A DNA stretch of 64,000 nt from Ecdyonurus torrentis (taxonomy: Eukaryota > Arthropoda > Insecta > Ephemeroptera > Heptageniidae), in NCBI GenBank assembly GCA_949318235.1, contig OX439132.1:41342331-41406330 (forward strand). Reading direction: 5' to 3'. Under the pieces are notes generated by a model that was not told the DNA's origin, did not search any database, and was given only the letters and a program-made list of their open reading frames with translations. Below are positions 52,118 through 64,000 of the stretch, piece by piece (within the stretch, counting starts at the first letter, position 1; every line of letters starts with the position of its first letter). The position numbers and the translations under genes are program-made.

Positions 52118-52441
52118 TTAAAGGCGTAGAACAGCTTGAACAAAAAAACTTGTCCAATATCCTAACATATACCTAAATTTCAACGTTGATTTGGCCGGAG
52201 TCATTGATTTTTAATTTATTTTTCATTCACAAAATAGTGCGTGCGGACAGTGACGTCATAGGTCACTTGTTTTACGCACGCGTGGACGAGGCGAGCTGTG
52301 ACGTCAAGAGTCCGCACGCACCATTTTGTGAATGGAAATTAAATTAGACATCAATGATTCCAGTCAAATCAACGTTGATTTTCAGGTATGTTAGGATATT
52401 AGACAAGATATTTTTTTGTTCCAGGTGTTCCACGCCTTTAA
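52118..52441. mobile_element. TTAA-flanked long inverted-repeat element
   Basis: TTAA|AGGCGTAGAACAGC at the left and the reverse complement of GTTCCACGCCT|TTAA at the right. The arms are about 140 bp and well paired: AATATCCTAACATA, CAACGTTGATTTG, TTCACAAAAT.GTGCGTGCGGA, TGACGTCA or GTGACGTCA. The centre is ACGCACGCGTGGACGAGGCG. No coding capacity. Confidence 0.85.
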
Positions 52442-52623
52442 ATGATTTTTTTATCCACATAAGATATATGTAACACTAATTATTAATATTTTTATGTATT
52501 GTAAAGCATCATAACTTTTAAGAAAAGAAAATAATTATAATTAATTATATGGTATGCCTTTGAATATTATAAATAACTGTTAGAGATGTTTTTAAAAAAA
52601 TTATTTTTAACTTTGTCTCTATT

Positions 52624-52656
<33 letters not shown>

Positions 52657-53440
52657 GCTACGATGATGATTGCATGAGTTAAACACGCCAGGAAGTACAT
52701 TGAAAACTATTAATATAACATTGCAGCGTTTGCTTTACTTCGTGTTTACCAATATTTAACGTATAAATAAAATTTGTGAATGCATGTCTTGTATATACCT
52801 TGAGAAAATGATAAATGTTGTTTTTAGTGAAATTTTTTTCATATCCATACAATGACCTTAGCCAACAAAAAATAATTTAAGTAAAAATATTGGAATTTGA
52901 AAAGTCATGATTAAATTGATAAATAAAATGAGATCAGTGTCACCTGCAATATATCTCCCTCCTATTCTCTGACGTATTAGATAAAAGTAGTATTATATAA
53001 AAAAGCTATTAGGTATCATATTATACAACATTTTAAATATGTCATTAGAAATTTATTATATATAGTCTCCTAAATCAATAATACATACAGCAAATAAAAT
53101 ATTGATTTGATAATAATAATAATAGTTCTTTATTGGGTTTAGATACATAAAAAAACATGTAAATTACCCAACAGGTAATGAGAAAAATGCCTTTACACTA
53201 GACCTGATCTCACATCAAGTATCAGAAATACTGCTTCGTCAATAAATTAACATATAATAAACACATTAAAAACATACAAAATGTATGAATTACACTGGCA
53301 GAGGGGTTCTAACCATAACAGGTATAGGGCATTATACATAGAAACAACTCTTGGGAAAAATGAATTTAATGAATGAATTTGTGAATTTATATAATGATTT
53401 TAAATGTCTGCAAATATGAATTTTAAGATACAGTTTTTTC

Positions 53441-53774
53441 TTAAAGGGTCCCTGGCCTCAAAAACAAATTTTCTCTCAATTATAAATCATGAGATAGGAT
53501 TATTATACATACACATATTTTGTGCCTTAACCCTTCAGTACTCTCGCAAACTGGGAAGAAAACTTGTAAAGTAGGCAGCCAACGCTACAATTTCTATTAT
53601 AGACCTAGAATTGTTGACGTCATGAACTCCTAAAGTTGCCTACTTTACAGTTTTTCAACCCCAGTTTGTGAGGCTACAGAAGGGTTGAAGGATATAATAT
53701 GTGTATGAATGATGGTCCCATCTCATGAATTTTTACGTTTTTGATTCAATTGTTTGAGGCCTGGAGCCCTTTAA
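53441..53774. mobile_element. TTAA-flanked long inverted-repeat element
   Basis: TTAA|AGGGTCCCTGGCCTCAAA and, as reverse complement of the right arm, TTAA|AGGGCTCCAGGCCTCAAA. Arms pair for about 140 bp (CATACACATATT, CAACCCTT or TAACCCTT, CAAACTGGG, GTAAAGTAGGCA) around GTTGACGTCATGAACTCC. It ends only 74 bp before the exon 3 acceptor. Confidence 0.87.
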
Positions 53775-53848
53775 TGTTAAAAAATATATGATATTCGTAT
53801 TAAAATTTATATTTTGTAATTAAAACATATATTTGTTTATGTTCACAG

Positions 53849-54354
53849 ATTATTCGGAATGAAACGATGTGGAAGATGCCAAGCAGCAATTTCATCATCA
53901 GAATTAGTTATGCGTGCTCGTGATCTCGTATTTCACGTTCATTGTTTTACATGCTCTGTATGCTTATCTCCATTAACTAAAGGAGATCATTTTGGTATGC
54001 ATGGACCTAATGTATTTTGTCAACTTCATTACGAAAATACAACAGCAAATTCAACATCTTCACCATGCCCACCACCCTCAATGCAAACTCCTAACTACCA
54101 CAATCCATACAACACACCTCCCTTTCCTTCTCCTAATGAATATCATCATCATTCATCTCCTGTGATGTCCCAGCTACCGCCCACTAACCCTAATGCCTTG
54201 CCACCACAGCCACCACCTAATGCATCACCATGTGCACTTGAACATTCATCAAAAGTTCAATCTTTCTTTAATGGTGGTACGACCACTGCAAGGCAGAAGG
54301 GAAGACCAAGGAAGAGGAAACCTAAGGATTTGGAGAGCATGACTGCAAATTTAG
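53849..54354 (+). CDS. ap: apterous exon 3: LIM domain 2, Pro-rich linker, basic motif
   Basis: The acceptor is TTCACAG and the donor TTAG|GTGAGT. Codon 185 (Arg) is split 2+1 across intron 2, giving ...DYYR-LFGMKRCGRC. LIM domain 2 has ligands C192, C195, H214, C217, C220, C223, C242 and H245, and contains ELVMRARDLVFHVHC and TKGDHFGM, hallmarks of the apterous/Lhx2/9 class. A Pro/Ser/Asn/His-rich linker follows (about residues 248-332). It ends in the basic stretch RQKGRPRKRKPKD (residues 333-345), conserved in this class; its GRP core resembles an AT-hook and it probably also acts as a nuclear localisation signal (inference). If the intron is retained, translation stops two codons later (Gly-Glu-stop). 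Confidence 0.97.
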
Positions 54355-55047
54355 GTGAGTAAAAGGGTTAAGATAAGAAGGTTTTGTATCTCTATATATT
54401 ATACAAAAAAAAAGTTGGCATTATCTTTTTGGGGGTTATTTAAAACCGTATATCATGATACAACCTATATACTTACTTGTTAGTATTTAGTAAAAAATAC
54501 AGAGCCCAAAATCATCGCAGATAAGGGCGGAAAATTGAATTAAAATTTAAAAGCATTTTTGAGATTTATCTCATTAAAAAATATATTCACATTTATGCGC
54601 TCTTATGACTTTTCATTAAGCTGCAACTTCATCAAAATTATTCTCTGATTTATTAAATATAAAGTCAATAACTGCTCGCTGAGTATTCTACTATTCTGTT
54701 GAATTGAATGCAAATACAGATTCACGCACTTTGATTATTTACAAAACCCTATATAACATAACCGCAAAATTATTAACAATGTACAAAGGAAATGAAAAGT
54801 ATAACTATACAGCATAGTCAACTGTTTTCAAATGAACAAGCTATTATTAAAATTTGGCTTGTAAGATTACTCGTAAATGTTTAAATAAGCATATAATTTA
54901 ATTTTAAATAGTAATCTACACGTTGTAAGATGTTTAAAACATCGTTAACAAATTTTTATTATTATTTTTAATCTAAATATATAATGATGTTCTATACGTA
55001 AAAGTAACATTTAGCTAATCAACGCAACGTCAAGTATATATGAAAGT

Positions 55048-55084
<37 letters not shown>

Positions 55085-55085
<1 letters not shown>

Positions 55086-55500
55086 TTTTTAATTTATAAA
55101 GATAGGGTGTCTATTCTGTCGCGTCGGTTTTCTTTCATCGCTTGTGGCTTTTCTATATAGCCTTTTTTTTATATATATTTTACTGTAAGGGTATATATAA
55201 TGAGAGCGGGAGCTTTGTTTGACGTATATGAGTACCAAAAGGTGTATGCGGTATCTCACGTGAGGCGAACCAACCAACCTTCTGCTTGCCATCAAAACCA
55301 CAAAGTATATACACGTATATACATATACACTTGTTTGCTTTACGCTTTAAAAGTCTACTCAGCTAGCTTTTAATTGGGGCGTCGCGGCTAACTAATCGTG
55401 GGCTGAATGCCAGTAGCTCTATAGCTATATGACGACGAGCGGTCTTTCAAACGGCGCGTGGATAGTAAAGGTATGATGATGATGATGATGCGAACAGTAC
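55085..55500. promoter_or_regulatory. Complex block in intron 3, candidate enhancer
   Basis: Includes CGCGTCGGTTTTCTTTCATC, CACGTGAGGCGAACC, GCTAGCTTTTAATTGGGGCG, CGCGGCTAACTAATCGTGGG (homeodomain-type TAATC) and GACGAGCGGTCTTTC, ending in a short (ATG)n. No recognised coding sequence. Regulatory role is inferred from composition and homeodomain-type sites. Confidence 0.35.
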
Positions 55501-55927
55501 GTCTGTCTTTCTTTTTCGTCTTCTTTTCGGGTGACTTTTGGCTTTCGTATACTTCTTTCTAAGTTTATGTCAACCACCTAACTCACAGAGACAGACAAAT
55601 TATGAGCTCTCTCTCTCTCTCTCTCTCTTACTCTCTTCTTCTTCTTTTTCTCATGTCATGGTAAACATATACACAAAGTTTTCGTTTACATAGCAATATT
55701 TTTCATGTCAAATACTTTTAAATGTATAAATTTGTATTTATTTTAATTTATCAAGTGTTACCTAATTTATCATACAGTAAGCAAACTTGGAATTCTTTCC
55801 TATATACATAAAATGTTTTCCATTTCTAATATGAAATATTTTAACCTAATTTTCATTTGATGTTCGTCCTTGGTAGTATGAGAAAATTGTGTTCTGTGTA
55901 AAGTTTTGATTTAATAAATTTTAATGT

Positions 55928-56094
<167 letters not shown>

Positions 56095-57722
56095 ACTCTT
56101 GTAATTAGTTTAAACATATAAATCAATTCTATTGACTTTTTAGAGGAAATTCTTCAAAGTTGAATTTTTAGTATATATTCAAAATAATATACTTCATTAT
56201 GTCATATAAATTTCGTAACTAATCTTAATAAATAAATTTTGATAATTTAATTTTATTTCATTAATAAATCTTATAGATTATATTGAGTAACTTTCTTTTA
56301 TATAGTTCAAATATTTATATATATACCGACGTACGTTACCAAATATTTAAATTATATAAACAAAATTAATTCGAAAAAATAAAATTGGTTTAATATAAGA
56401 AACCATATATTATAAGAGAAATTGAAGACCCTATTTTGTTTAAAAAAAGCATTGAAAACGCCACTGTTAAACAAGCAATATTATTCTATTGATGATTTTA
56501 TGAAAGACCATGTATATAAACAATGCATTTATATCAGTTTTTAAAATATTTAAATTTAAATAATTTTTCTCTATATATGCTTGTGCTATATTTGTGTAAC
56601 TTTTGACTATCATTTCTAATTGTATATATCAACTGATACAATAACCTAAGTCGATATGCTTTGTTGTATATTGTGATTGAAGGATGAAAGAAACGTATAA
56701 GTATATTTTGAATTTTAAGATATAAATATTTAGCGTTTTATTATAAATTTGTCATTTTTTATTACATTTTCAAAATATTTATTGAATATCACTGCACTAT
56801 TTTTGTAATACAAAATATAATGAGAGCATTATTATTTTTATATAGTTTTTTTTTCTGCACGATCATACGGTAAAAAGAAGTACAAATAACTTTTGAAAGA
56901 AAAAAGTACGCTTGTCGTGCAGTACTTAAAATTGTTCTCGACGATTTTTGATCCCCGAGAGCACAGACCGCAATAAAGTAATTGTTGAATATTGGCTGTC
57001 ATGCAGTGATGCATCATTAACAGAGCAGAAATATTGAACAGTTTTTTTTTATATGAGTTTTCTCATAATTTGAGGTGATGAAACCATATCGAAAATTACA
57101 ATTTATTAACAATGATCGGCATTTGGTCACGCCTTATAGTTTTTTTCTTTCTTTTTACTTCTCTTCCAAGTAATTTTGCACATAAAAAAGGAATAGTTAT
57201 ATTTTCTTTCATATAAAATACAATTTCAATTTCTTTTATAATTTTATAATGTCATTTTCTATAAAGAGATTTTTTTTATTGAACTTTTGTTATACAAAAA
57301 TAAAGTTATAGTTCAAAATCAATAACAAAGTAACTCATGAAGCAATAATAAAAGTTGTACTATAATATTTTGCTAATAATTTTCAAAAATAATTCAATCA
57401 TTAAAAAGGTCATATAATTATCTCCAGTAACTATAGTATTATCTATTATATGATTAAAGCGTACATAAAAATTGAACATATATATAATTATAAGAGAGAG
57501 AGAGAGAAAGAGAGAATATATTACTGAATTTAATGTAATTCGAATAGAACAAACTATTATTATAGAATTGCTATATAAATATATTATATAGAATATATAG
57601 AATTGCTTATAGATTAAATAATAATAAAAATATATAGTGTTCCTATAGCAAAATAAAACCTTTTTATACATTTTTGAAGGGTTATAGAAATATATACATG
57701 ATGCTATGGGCAAATAGACCAC

Positions 57723-57749
57723 AAGAGAGAGAGAGAGAGAGAGAGAGAG
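57723..57749. repeat. Short (GA)n
   Basis: About 13 units, directly abutting the GC-richer island at 57750. Confidence 0.95.
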
Positions 57750-57910
57750 TTGAAAAGGGCGGTGATGCTGATCGCCGCACGGACGGACAGTCTGTGCAGA
57801 TAGGTCGTTTTGGTGAGCAGGTTATGGTTAGCTTAACCAGAGCAGAGAACACACCGCCGCGGTTTATGACCATTGCATCTGGCTGGCCATCTATCCATAT
57901 AAGTGAATTG
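57750..57910. promoter_or_regulatory. GC-rich island in intron 3, candidate conserved element
   Basis: The sharpest composition contrast in the introns: GGGCGGTGATGCTGATCGCC, GCACGGACGGACAGTC, AGGTCGTTTTGGTGAGCAGG, CACACCGCCGCGG, ATCTGGCTGGCCATC. Frames on both strands are open over it, but neither encodes a recognised domain or has clear splice borders. Likely a conserved non-coding element; an unannotated exon is possible. Confidence 0.4.
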
Positions 57911-58970
57911 TTTTATTGCAGACTATATACTCCCAATACATAATACTAAAAACTTGTAACTCTATATCTCTTGAAGTAAAAAAAATATAAATATATATTA
58001 TTTCCAAAGTGTCGGCGCCTTGGGGATTCAAACGCGAAAGGTGTAAATACAATTCTCTTTGTTTCTTTTTTTTTTCTTCGCGATTACATAAAAATTTAAC
58101 AGGTATAAATTACATAACCTTTTTATATATGATTACAATTTTTTTGTGCATATTATATAGTTTTTGTTGCATGTTTTAAATATATATTTATACAGCCCAC
58201 CCACATTTAAACAATTTATATGGTTTTAAACATTCCTACATTTATTATTATATTTATCAAATTTTGTTATCATATAACACAGTATACTGTGAAATTAATT
58301 TTATAGTACCTTATATACAATTATTTTTTTCTTTTAAATTTCAGTTGACAACTTTTTTTTAAATACTAAGTACATTATTTTTAATTAGTAATTACTCAAG
58401 TAATAAAACAATTATTAAACACTATTTTTTTGTATTAACAATTAAAATAAAAATATACTTAAAGAAGTAATAGCAATTTACATAATTCTGAATGTAACTG
58501 TTTAATTAGTATTTTGTTATTTAAAACCATATATATATATAAAAAAAATATTAAAACCAATTTGTATGTTTTGTAAAGCTACTTTATAACTAATTAATTA
58601 GAAAAAAAAAATAACAAATTATATATATTTAGCATAAGAGGTGTGAATATTTCAATCAATTTAAATGTTGTTAAACCGTGTACAGTATGCATAATAAAAA
58701 TTAGTAGCGTGTACAATTAGCACATAATGTTCTTGATATGCGTAAGAAAAGAGAAAAAATAACATACACTCTTGTTTTATTCTTTTTTGAACAAAAAAAA
58801 AAAAAGTTAATCATTATATATATATAAAAGACTATATTAAAATACATTATAATATAAAAGGCTATTTAATTTAATTGTATATCTCATTAGATTTCATGTT
58901 ACTTGTCGAGAATGGATTTTCATTATACCTCTCTCTCTCTCTCTTGGTTAAGGCTTGATAGTGGTTGCAA

Positions 58971-58973
<3 letters not shown>

Positions 58974-59064
<91 letters not shown>
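58974..59064. repeat. (TC)n microsatellite
   Basis: About 45 units, with a shorter (TC)n at 58929-58944 just upstream. Confidence 0.96.
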
Positions 59065-59067
<3 letters not shown>

Positions 59068-59363
59068 AATAATTGCTCTTTTTTTCAATCTATAAAGAGT
59101 ATGTTTTTAAAATGTTTAATTAGTACAAATGTTTTTGATCGACATATAATAATAATACCGTATATATAATGTATTGTAAAACTATATAATATAACAATAA
59201 ATTATATCAATAATATAATATAACATGAAAAATGTTGACAATATTATATTGTCACGGTGAATATAATGATTTAATTCAATTTAAAAAAAATTTCAATTAT
59301 GTAGCCAATCCTTAATGCAAGCTCAATTACGATGGTATTTTTTTCTATGCATTATTCATTATA

Positions 59364-59365
<2 letters not shown>

Positions 59366-59398
<33 letters not shown>
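59366..59398. repeat. Poly(T) tract, 33 nt
   Basis: Uninterrupted T run. Confidence 0.94.
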
Positions 59399-59400
<2 letters not shown>

Positions 59401-59932
59401 AAATTGCAAATAGAGATATTAATGACACAAAGGGTTTTCTATTTTTAATTGATAATTATTAGTGTAATAAATAATTTATTGTGCAAGGTCAATTTTGTTG
59501 CTTTTGCAAAAGTCTTTATTGAATTGTAATTTTTTATAATTATATACTATGAAACAAGAAAAATAATTGAATTTATTGTATAGTTTTTTTTTCTATATTT
59601 AATGTTTTTTCATACATACAGAAATCAATAATATCTGCTAATTATTTATTTTTAAATGAAAATAAAAAATCCTCTTTCCTTTTGATTAAAACGTCAAAAA
59701 TATCATATTTCTAAAATATTTGTATTAGTAAACATGGAACCCTCTATATGAAAAATATAAACATACAGTACATATTTTTTTATATATGAGTATAAGAGGA
59801 TTACGTATTATTTTTTTATGCATGTTCGCACGGGTAACATATTTTGTTGCAGCTAATTGACAATTAAAGTACATGTTGGTTAATAGGCATTTGATGTGTA
59901 ATCTGTTTGATCAAGCTGACCCGCCGAGGATT

Positions 59933-59934
<2 letters not shown>

Positions 59935-59991
<57 letters not shown>
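59935..59991. repeat. (TC)n microsatellite
   Basis: About 28 units between two GC-richer flanks (GACCCGCCGAGGATTAGC upstream; GGTGGCAGGCAGGCAGACAG downstream). Confidence 0.96.
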
Positions 59992-59995
<4 letters not shown>

Positions 59996-60105
59996 GCAGG
60001 CAGGCAGACAGACAGGCAGGGAAAATCGTCATCCGAGCGGATTTGTCAGCCAGTGAAGCGTGCTCTTGATACGAGCTGACGTGAAATCAGCTCCGGACTA
60101 AACGT
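59992..60105. promoter_or_regulatory. GC-richer block in intron 3, candidate regulatory DNA
   Basis: Short (CAGG/CAGA)n, then ATCGTCATCCGAGCGGATTT, GTCAGCCAGTGAAGCG and CGAGCTGACGTGAAATCAGC. The GC-richer sequence continues on the far side of the (TC)n, suggesting one block split by repeat growth. No coding content recognised. Confidence 0.3.
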
Positions 60106-60572
60106 TTTATATATTATATATACCCACACACGGTCTGCTATATAGCTATATATATATATATAGAATAAAAGCTGACACAGCGTTTAACGCTCAATTTCAA
60201 TTTAACTTGCAAATCTCTCATGTATATTTTTTTAATATCCTTCATATATATAATATATAAATACGAATGTTTCAAAGTTTATATATCTATACACATAGAT
60301 TTCTTCCATCGTTTTTTTTTTTTTTTTTCTTCCATATACGTAAATTTTGTTTGATCAGCAATTTCGGATTTTGAATATTACTTATGTTTTATAGTATGTA
60401 ATGTATAAGGTCAAATATAAGGTTTATCCGAGTGTGTGAAATAAATTTAAGCAGGAAATATCTAAACTTCAAATATTACAGTGAATTTGTTTTGAAAATG
60501 ATAATTTTTCAAAATAGACTACGCATTTTTTAACCTCTTGAAAAATAATAACCAAGAAAAGTTTTGTGTATT

Positions 60573-60618
<46 letters not shown>

Positions 60619-60774
60619 ACTTTTGATTATTTGTATTTTAAAATTTTTGATTTATAGAAAATGCTAATAATGCTTAATAAAAATATATTCTTATCAAGGC
60701 TATTGCTCTTAAACATAAAATATGGTCGTTGACATTGTGTAATGAAGGGATATATTTTTATTGAGAGGGTGGAA

Positions 60775-60845
<71 letters not shown>

Positions 60846-60997
60846 GTGTGCAAGTGAGGGATGAAAAAGATTCAAGTAGGGGATACAAAAAGAAATCAGA
60901 CTCAGATTTCGAGAAAATAAAGTGTCAGCTTTACAGTAGGAAACACGTTTTAATTGGCAAGATGGCGGAGAGAGAGAGAGAGAGAGAGAGCGAGAGC

Positions 60998-61046
<49 letters not shown>

Positions 61047-61150
61047 CATTGAAGCGGGATGATTGGAGATGTGACACGTGACATTAAAGTCGACTTGAAA
61101 CACGACAAGAAATCACATAGAGAATGATGGTCACACAATAGCAGAGCACA

Positions 61151-61193
<43 letters not shown>
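60573..61193. repeat. Cluster of (TC)n, (AT)n and (GA)n arrays
   Basis: Four arrays lie within 620 bp: (TC)n at 60573-60614, (AT)n at 60780-60842, (GA)n with CGAGAGCGCG interruptions at 60969-61042, and (GA)n at 61154-61193. The TC and GA arrays are mutually complementary and so could pair in the transcript. Open frames through them are artefacts. Confidence 0.93.
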
Positions 61194-61196
<3 letters not shown>

Positions 61197-62354
61197 GAAC
61201 TACATATTCTCTCTCTATAAAGTAAAAACATGGTTCAATTGTCAAGTACCATATATATACTTGTTACGATTTTTTAATGCAGGTGCACAATTTTTTTGTC
61301 ATTAATTTTCTCATTAATAAATATATTTTTTTATCAATGAAAAAACATGAGACAATAAGCATATTTAGAGAGATATATTATAATTAATCTACATATTAAT
61401 CATAACATACTCTAAAGAGAAGCATATTTATAAAAAGATTTAGAGTATCATGAAAAAACAGATGCATATAATATTCTCAACTAATTTATGATACAACTTC
61501 TTCCTACATATGTTATCCGTTTGACGCAAAGTTTTTTTTTCCGCCCCTGATATTTCATGCTAACTTTTTTTTCTTGTACATAATTTTTTTTACTGCTTGT
61601 TATAAGAAATAATAAAATTCTAAGAATTATTTCTAAAATATTGCTATTAGTTTTTTAACTTGCAAAATATCCGCCATGGAAAAAAAAACACACCAAAGAT
61701 TATAACAAAAAAATTGTTATACATATACATAATAATATATAAAATTATTTAAACGCTTATTTTAAAATACTATTTTAGGAAAGTCGTAATTTTTTATTTT
61801 CTACCAAAAAAAAATAATTATATATAATTTTCTATTAATAATTATACATCTTCAAAATTATTATAGTATTATTTTTAATTATATCACAGCTTAAAAAAGA
61901 AACCTCAATTCAGAAACAAAAAATCATTTACATATATATAAAATAATAATAATAATAATAATATATAGCATGAAAATTATAATAATTATTTTAATAATAT
62001 AAAGATCAATGGCCATGGAATCTTTACTTACGTCAATTCACAAAGTGTAACTTGCAGTGAGTTCCAATTGACATAACATGACATATTATCGTAAAGCGTA
62101 TAAGAAAAATATAATTTCTCTTTATCTCTTTTTTCTCTCTCCCTATAGCAAATTGAGTAAAATAAATATATGTTTTATTTAAATCTGTTTTTTAGATGCA
62201 TAATAAGATATATATATAGAAAAACGAACAAGGATTTGTCTTTTTTATGCAAATAGAGTAACTATACTACTTCAAGTTGCAAATACAATCCTTGTTTGGA
62301 CTTATATTATGTTAAGATAAATAATATGATTTTCTTTTTTTTTATGTGTTTCAG

Positions 62355-62593
62355 ATCTCAATACAGATTCGTACCTCGATGTTAATGCTCCATTTGGAAG
62401 ATCCGGACCAAGTCCAGGGGGTGGAATGTCCGGTTCTAGCAGTCAATCTCAAAGAACAAAGAGAATGAGAACTTCTTTTAAACATCATCAACTTCGAACT
62501 ATGAAATCTTATTTTGCCATTAATCATAATCCAGATGCTAAGGATTTGAAGCAGTTATCACAAAAAACTGGATTACCAAAAAGAGTACTTCAG
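62355..62593 (+). CDS. ap: apterous exon 4: linker and homeodomain positions 1-46
   Basis: The acceptor is TGTTTCAG. Codon 354 (Asp) is split 1+2 across intron 3, giving TANL-DLNTDSYLD. A Gly/Ser/Pro-rich linker leads to the homeodomain, whose first 46 positions are residues 388-433. RTKRMRTSFKHHQLRTMKSY and SQKTGLPKRVLQ are the apterous/Lhx2/9 signature, with F8 and F20 present. The exon ends after Gln46 at CAG|GTAATA in phase 0, exactly before the expected VWFQN of helix 3; an intron at homeodomain position 46/47 is common in LIM and paired-type homeobox genes. Helix 3 (W48, F49, N51, R53) and the C-terminal tail are not in the window: I found no VWFQN-coding sequence between 62594 and 64000. 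The gene is therefore 3'-incomplete here. Confidence 0.96.
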
Positions 62594-62693
62594 GTAATAA
62601 TATTTTTTATTTTATATGTTCTAGATGTTTACAAAAAAAAAAAAAAAAAAAATGAAAATTTCAACCATTAAAATTAAGCAAAGATTTTAATTG

Positions 62694-62694
<1 letters not shown>

Positions 62695-62739
<45 letters not shown>
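62695..62739. repeat. Poly(T) tract, 45 nt
   Basis: Uninterrupted T run about 100 bp inside intron 4; with poly(A) at about 62633-62652 it forms a complementary A/T pair around 42 bp. Confidence 0.95.
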
Positions 62740-63554
62740 CAACAGTTAACATTTTCTTCTTACTCTAAGTTTTGAATTTCTCGAGTTTTTTTTCTTCTTC
62801 CAGGTTTGTTTTTGTTGTCTTACTTTACTGCGTATCTAATCTGTTCACTCATTGGAATGACACAAATAGACATAGACGGAAGGATAATGTGTACACAATA
62901 ATGCACTTACATAAAATATTATATACTATTTCTCCGGTGCAGTCATTACATTATGCAGCCTTATCAACCCGAGAGGAATATGCATAAATATTAGAAAATA
63001 TTATTGCGCAAACAAAACAATTAAAAAAAAAATCTCAATGTGTATGAGAGTTTTTTTTTTTTTTTTTTTTTTAATTTTTTTTATTTTTTTCTTACAAATT
63101 TAATTAAAATTATTCTTGCATAGATTACAACCTTTCTTTTAACCACAATTAATCACTAAAAACCTCTTTTGACTGTGAGATTTACTCAAATTGCGATTTT
63201 CGTTCGCCCCTGCAAAATTGTAATATAGGCAACCTGGTTGTCATAGAGGACCAACTATTTGCCTATCCTGCAGGATACAATTGCAAAACATAGATAAAAA
63301 TAGACAAATTGTGTAACATATTTAAAAAAATTCACTTTTTCATCAAATTTAAAAACTATATAAGGATACAACGGCATAATACTAAACTATCTACAACATA
63401 AAATGCAGGTGTATAATATAATCTTATATACATGCACAAATAACTAGAAAAAACAACAACTTGAATGATATAATCACAAAAATTTGTAACTTAATAACGT
63501 ACAATACGTAATATAATTTAAAGCAAATGATATTATTTATTGTTGGTCTCTTGT

Positions 63555-63669
<115 letters not shown>

Positions 63670-64000
63670 CACACATATGCATATACATGAAATTTAAAAC
63701 AACTATAACAAACTGTCATGTTTAAAGAAACTGATATTTCGACCTCCCAGTTATTTAAAAATGAGTTTAGAATAAATATTTTTTTTTATTCATAATATAT
63801 AAATCAATACAAGGAATCAATAAACTATTGAACAATGAGTCAGCAGTATATGTATATATATGTATTGTGTATATTTAATATTATTATATATTCAATGCAA
63901 TACTTATACCACATACTACTTGTATATAACAACGACACATTTATTTTTTATAAATAAAAAAAAAAAAAACTATACTACATTCATATGATAAATGCATACA

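Noticed and set aside
53105..53345. Possible antisense 3' end of a non-LTR retroposon (AATAATAATAATAG followed by TTCTTTATTGGG)
   Set aside because: The tail shape is suggestive, but no reverse-transcriptase coding sequence or second copy was seen in the window.
62426..62671. Homeodomain frame continuing into VIIFFILYVLDVYKKK
   Set aside because: After Gln46 the sequence is intron; real homeodomains continue VWFQN.

Overview
The window is AT-rich, repeat-studded animal DNA carrying one convincing gene: the 5' four coding exons of a LIM-homeobox transcription factor of the apterous / Lhx2/9 class, on the + strand. Exon 1 encodes MGVCSEEAPKITGMHW and splices in phase 0 to an exon starting QQHERYIGPAYD. 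This matches the start of Drosophila Apterous (MGVC..., then MHWQQ), so the host is an insect. The very low GC, the long simple repeats and the GPAYDPSRDLSP segment fit Hymenoptera, but I cannot settle the order. Many insects carry two apterous paralogues (apA/ap1 and apB/ap2), and I cannot assign this copy firmly.

Layout. 1-11927 is 5' flank with no recognisable gene. It holds simple repeats, inverted-repeat elements and a GC-richer block at about 11310-11530 with a good RFX X-box. Coding exon 1 is 11928-11975; intron 1 is 11976-28304 (16.3 kb). Exon 2 is 28305-28810 (N-terminal region plus LIM domain 1); intron 2 is 28811-53848 (25.0 kb). Exon 3 is 53849-54354 (LIM domain 2, Pro-rich linker, basic GRPRKRKP motif); intron 3 is 54355-62354 (8.0 kb). 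Exon 4 is 62355-62593 (linker plus homeodomain positions 1-46). Intron 4 runs from 62594 past the end of the window, so homeodomain helix 3 (VWFQN) and the C terminus lie downstream. The four exons join in frame into 433 codons.

The non-coding part is dominated by (TC)n/(AG)n, (AT)n, (TCTG)n, (TCTCTG)n, (AATC)n, (AC)n, (AAAT)n and poly(A/T) tracts. It also holds at least five families of short inverted-repeat (MITE-like) elements: four elements bounded by TTAA, three copies of a roughly 110-bp near-palindrome, a diverged pair of about 320 bp, three copies of a roughly 200-bp AT-rich repeat, and a tandem pair of CACGTG-containing foldbacks. Several are nested. GC-richer islands inside the introns and flank stand out from the background and are the best candidates for conserved regulatory DNA.

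I found no other protein-coding gene, no convincing tRNA or rRNA, no CRISPR array and no transposase or reverse-transcriptase ORF. Most long open frames are read-through of microsatellites. I do not see a novel multi-gene system here. The points most worth checking are the tiny first coding exon, the triple NAG acceptor, the X-box near the gene start, and the TTAA elements, three of which carry GACGTCA.
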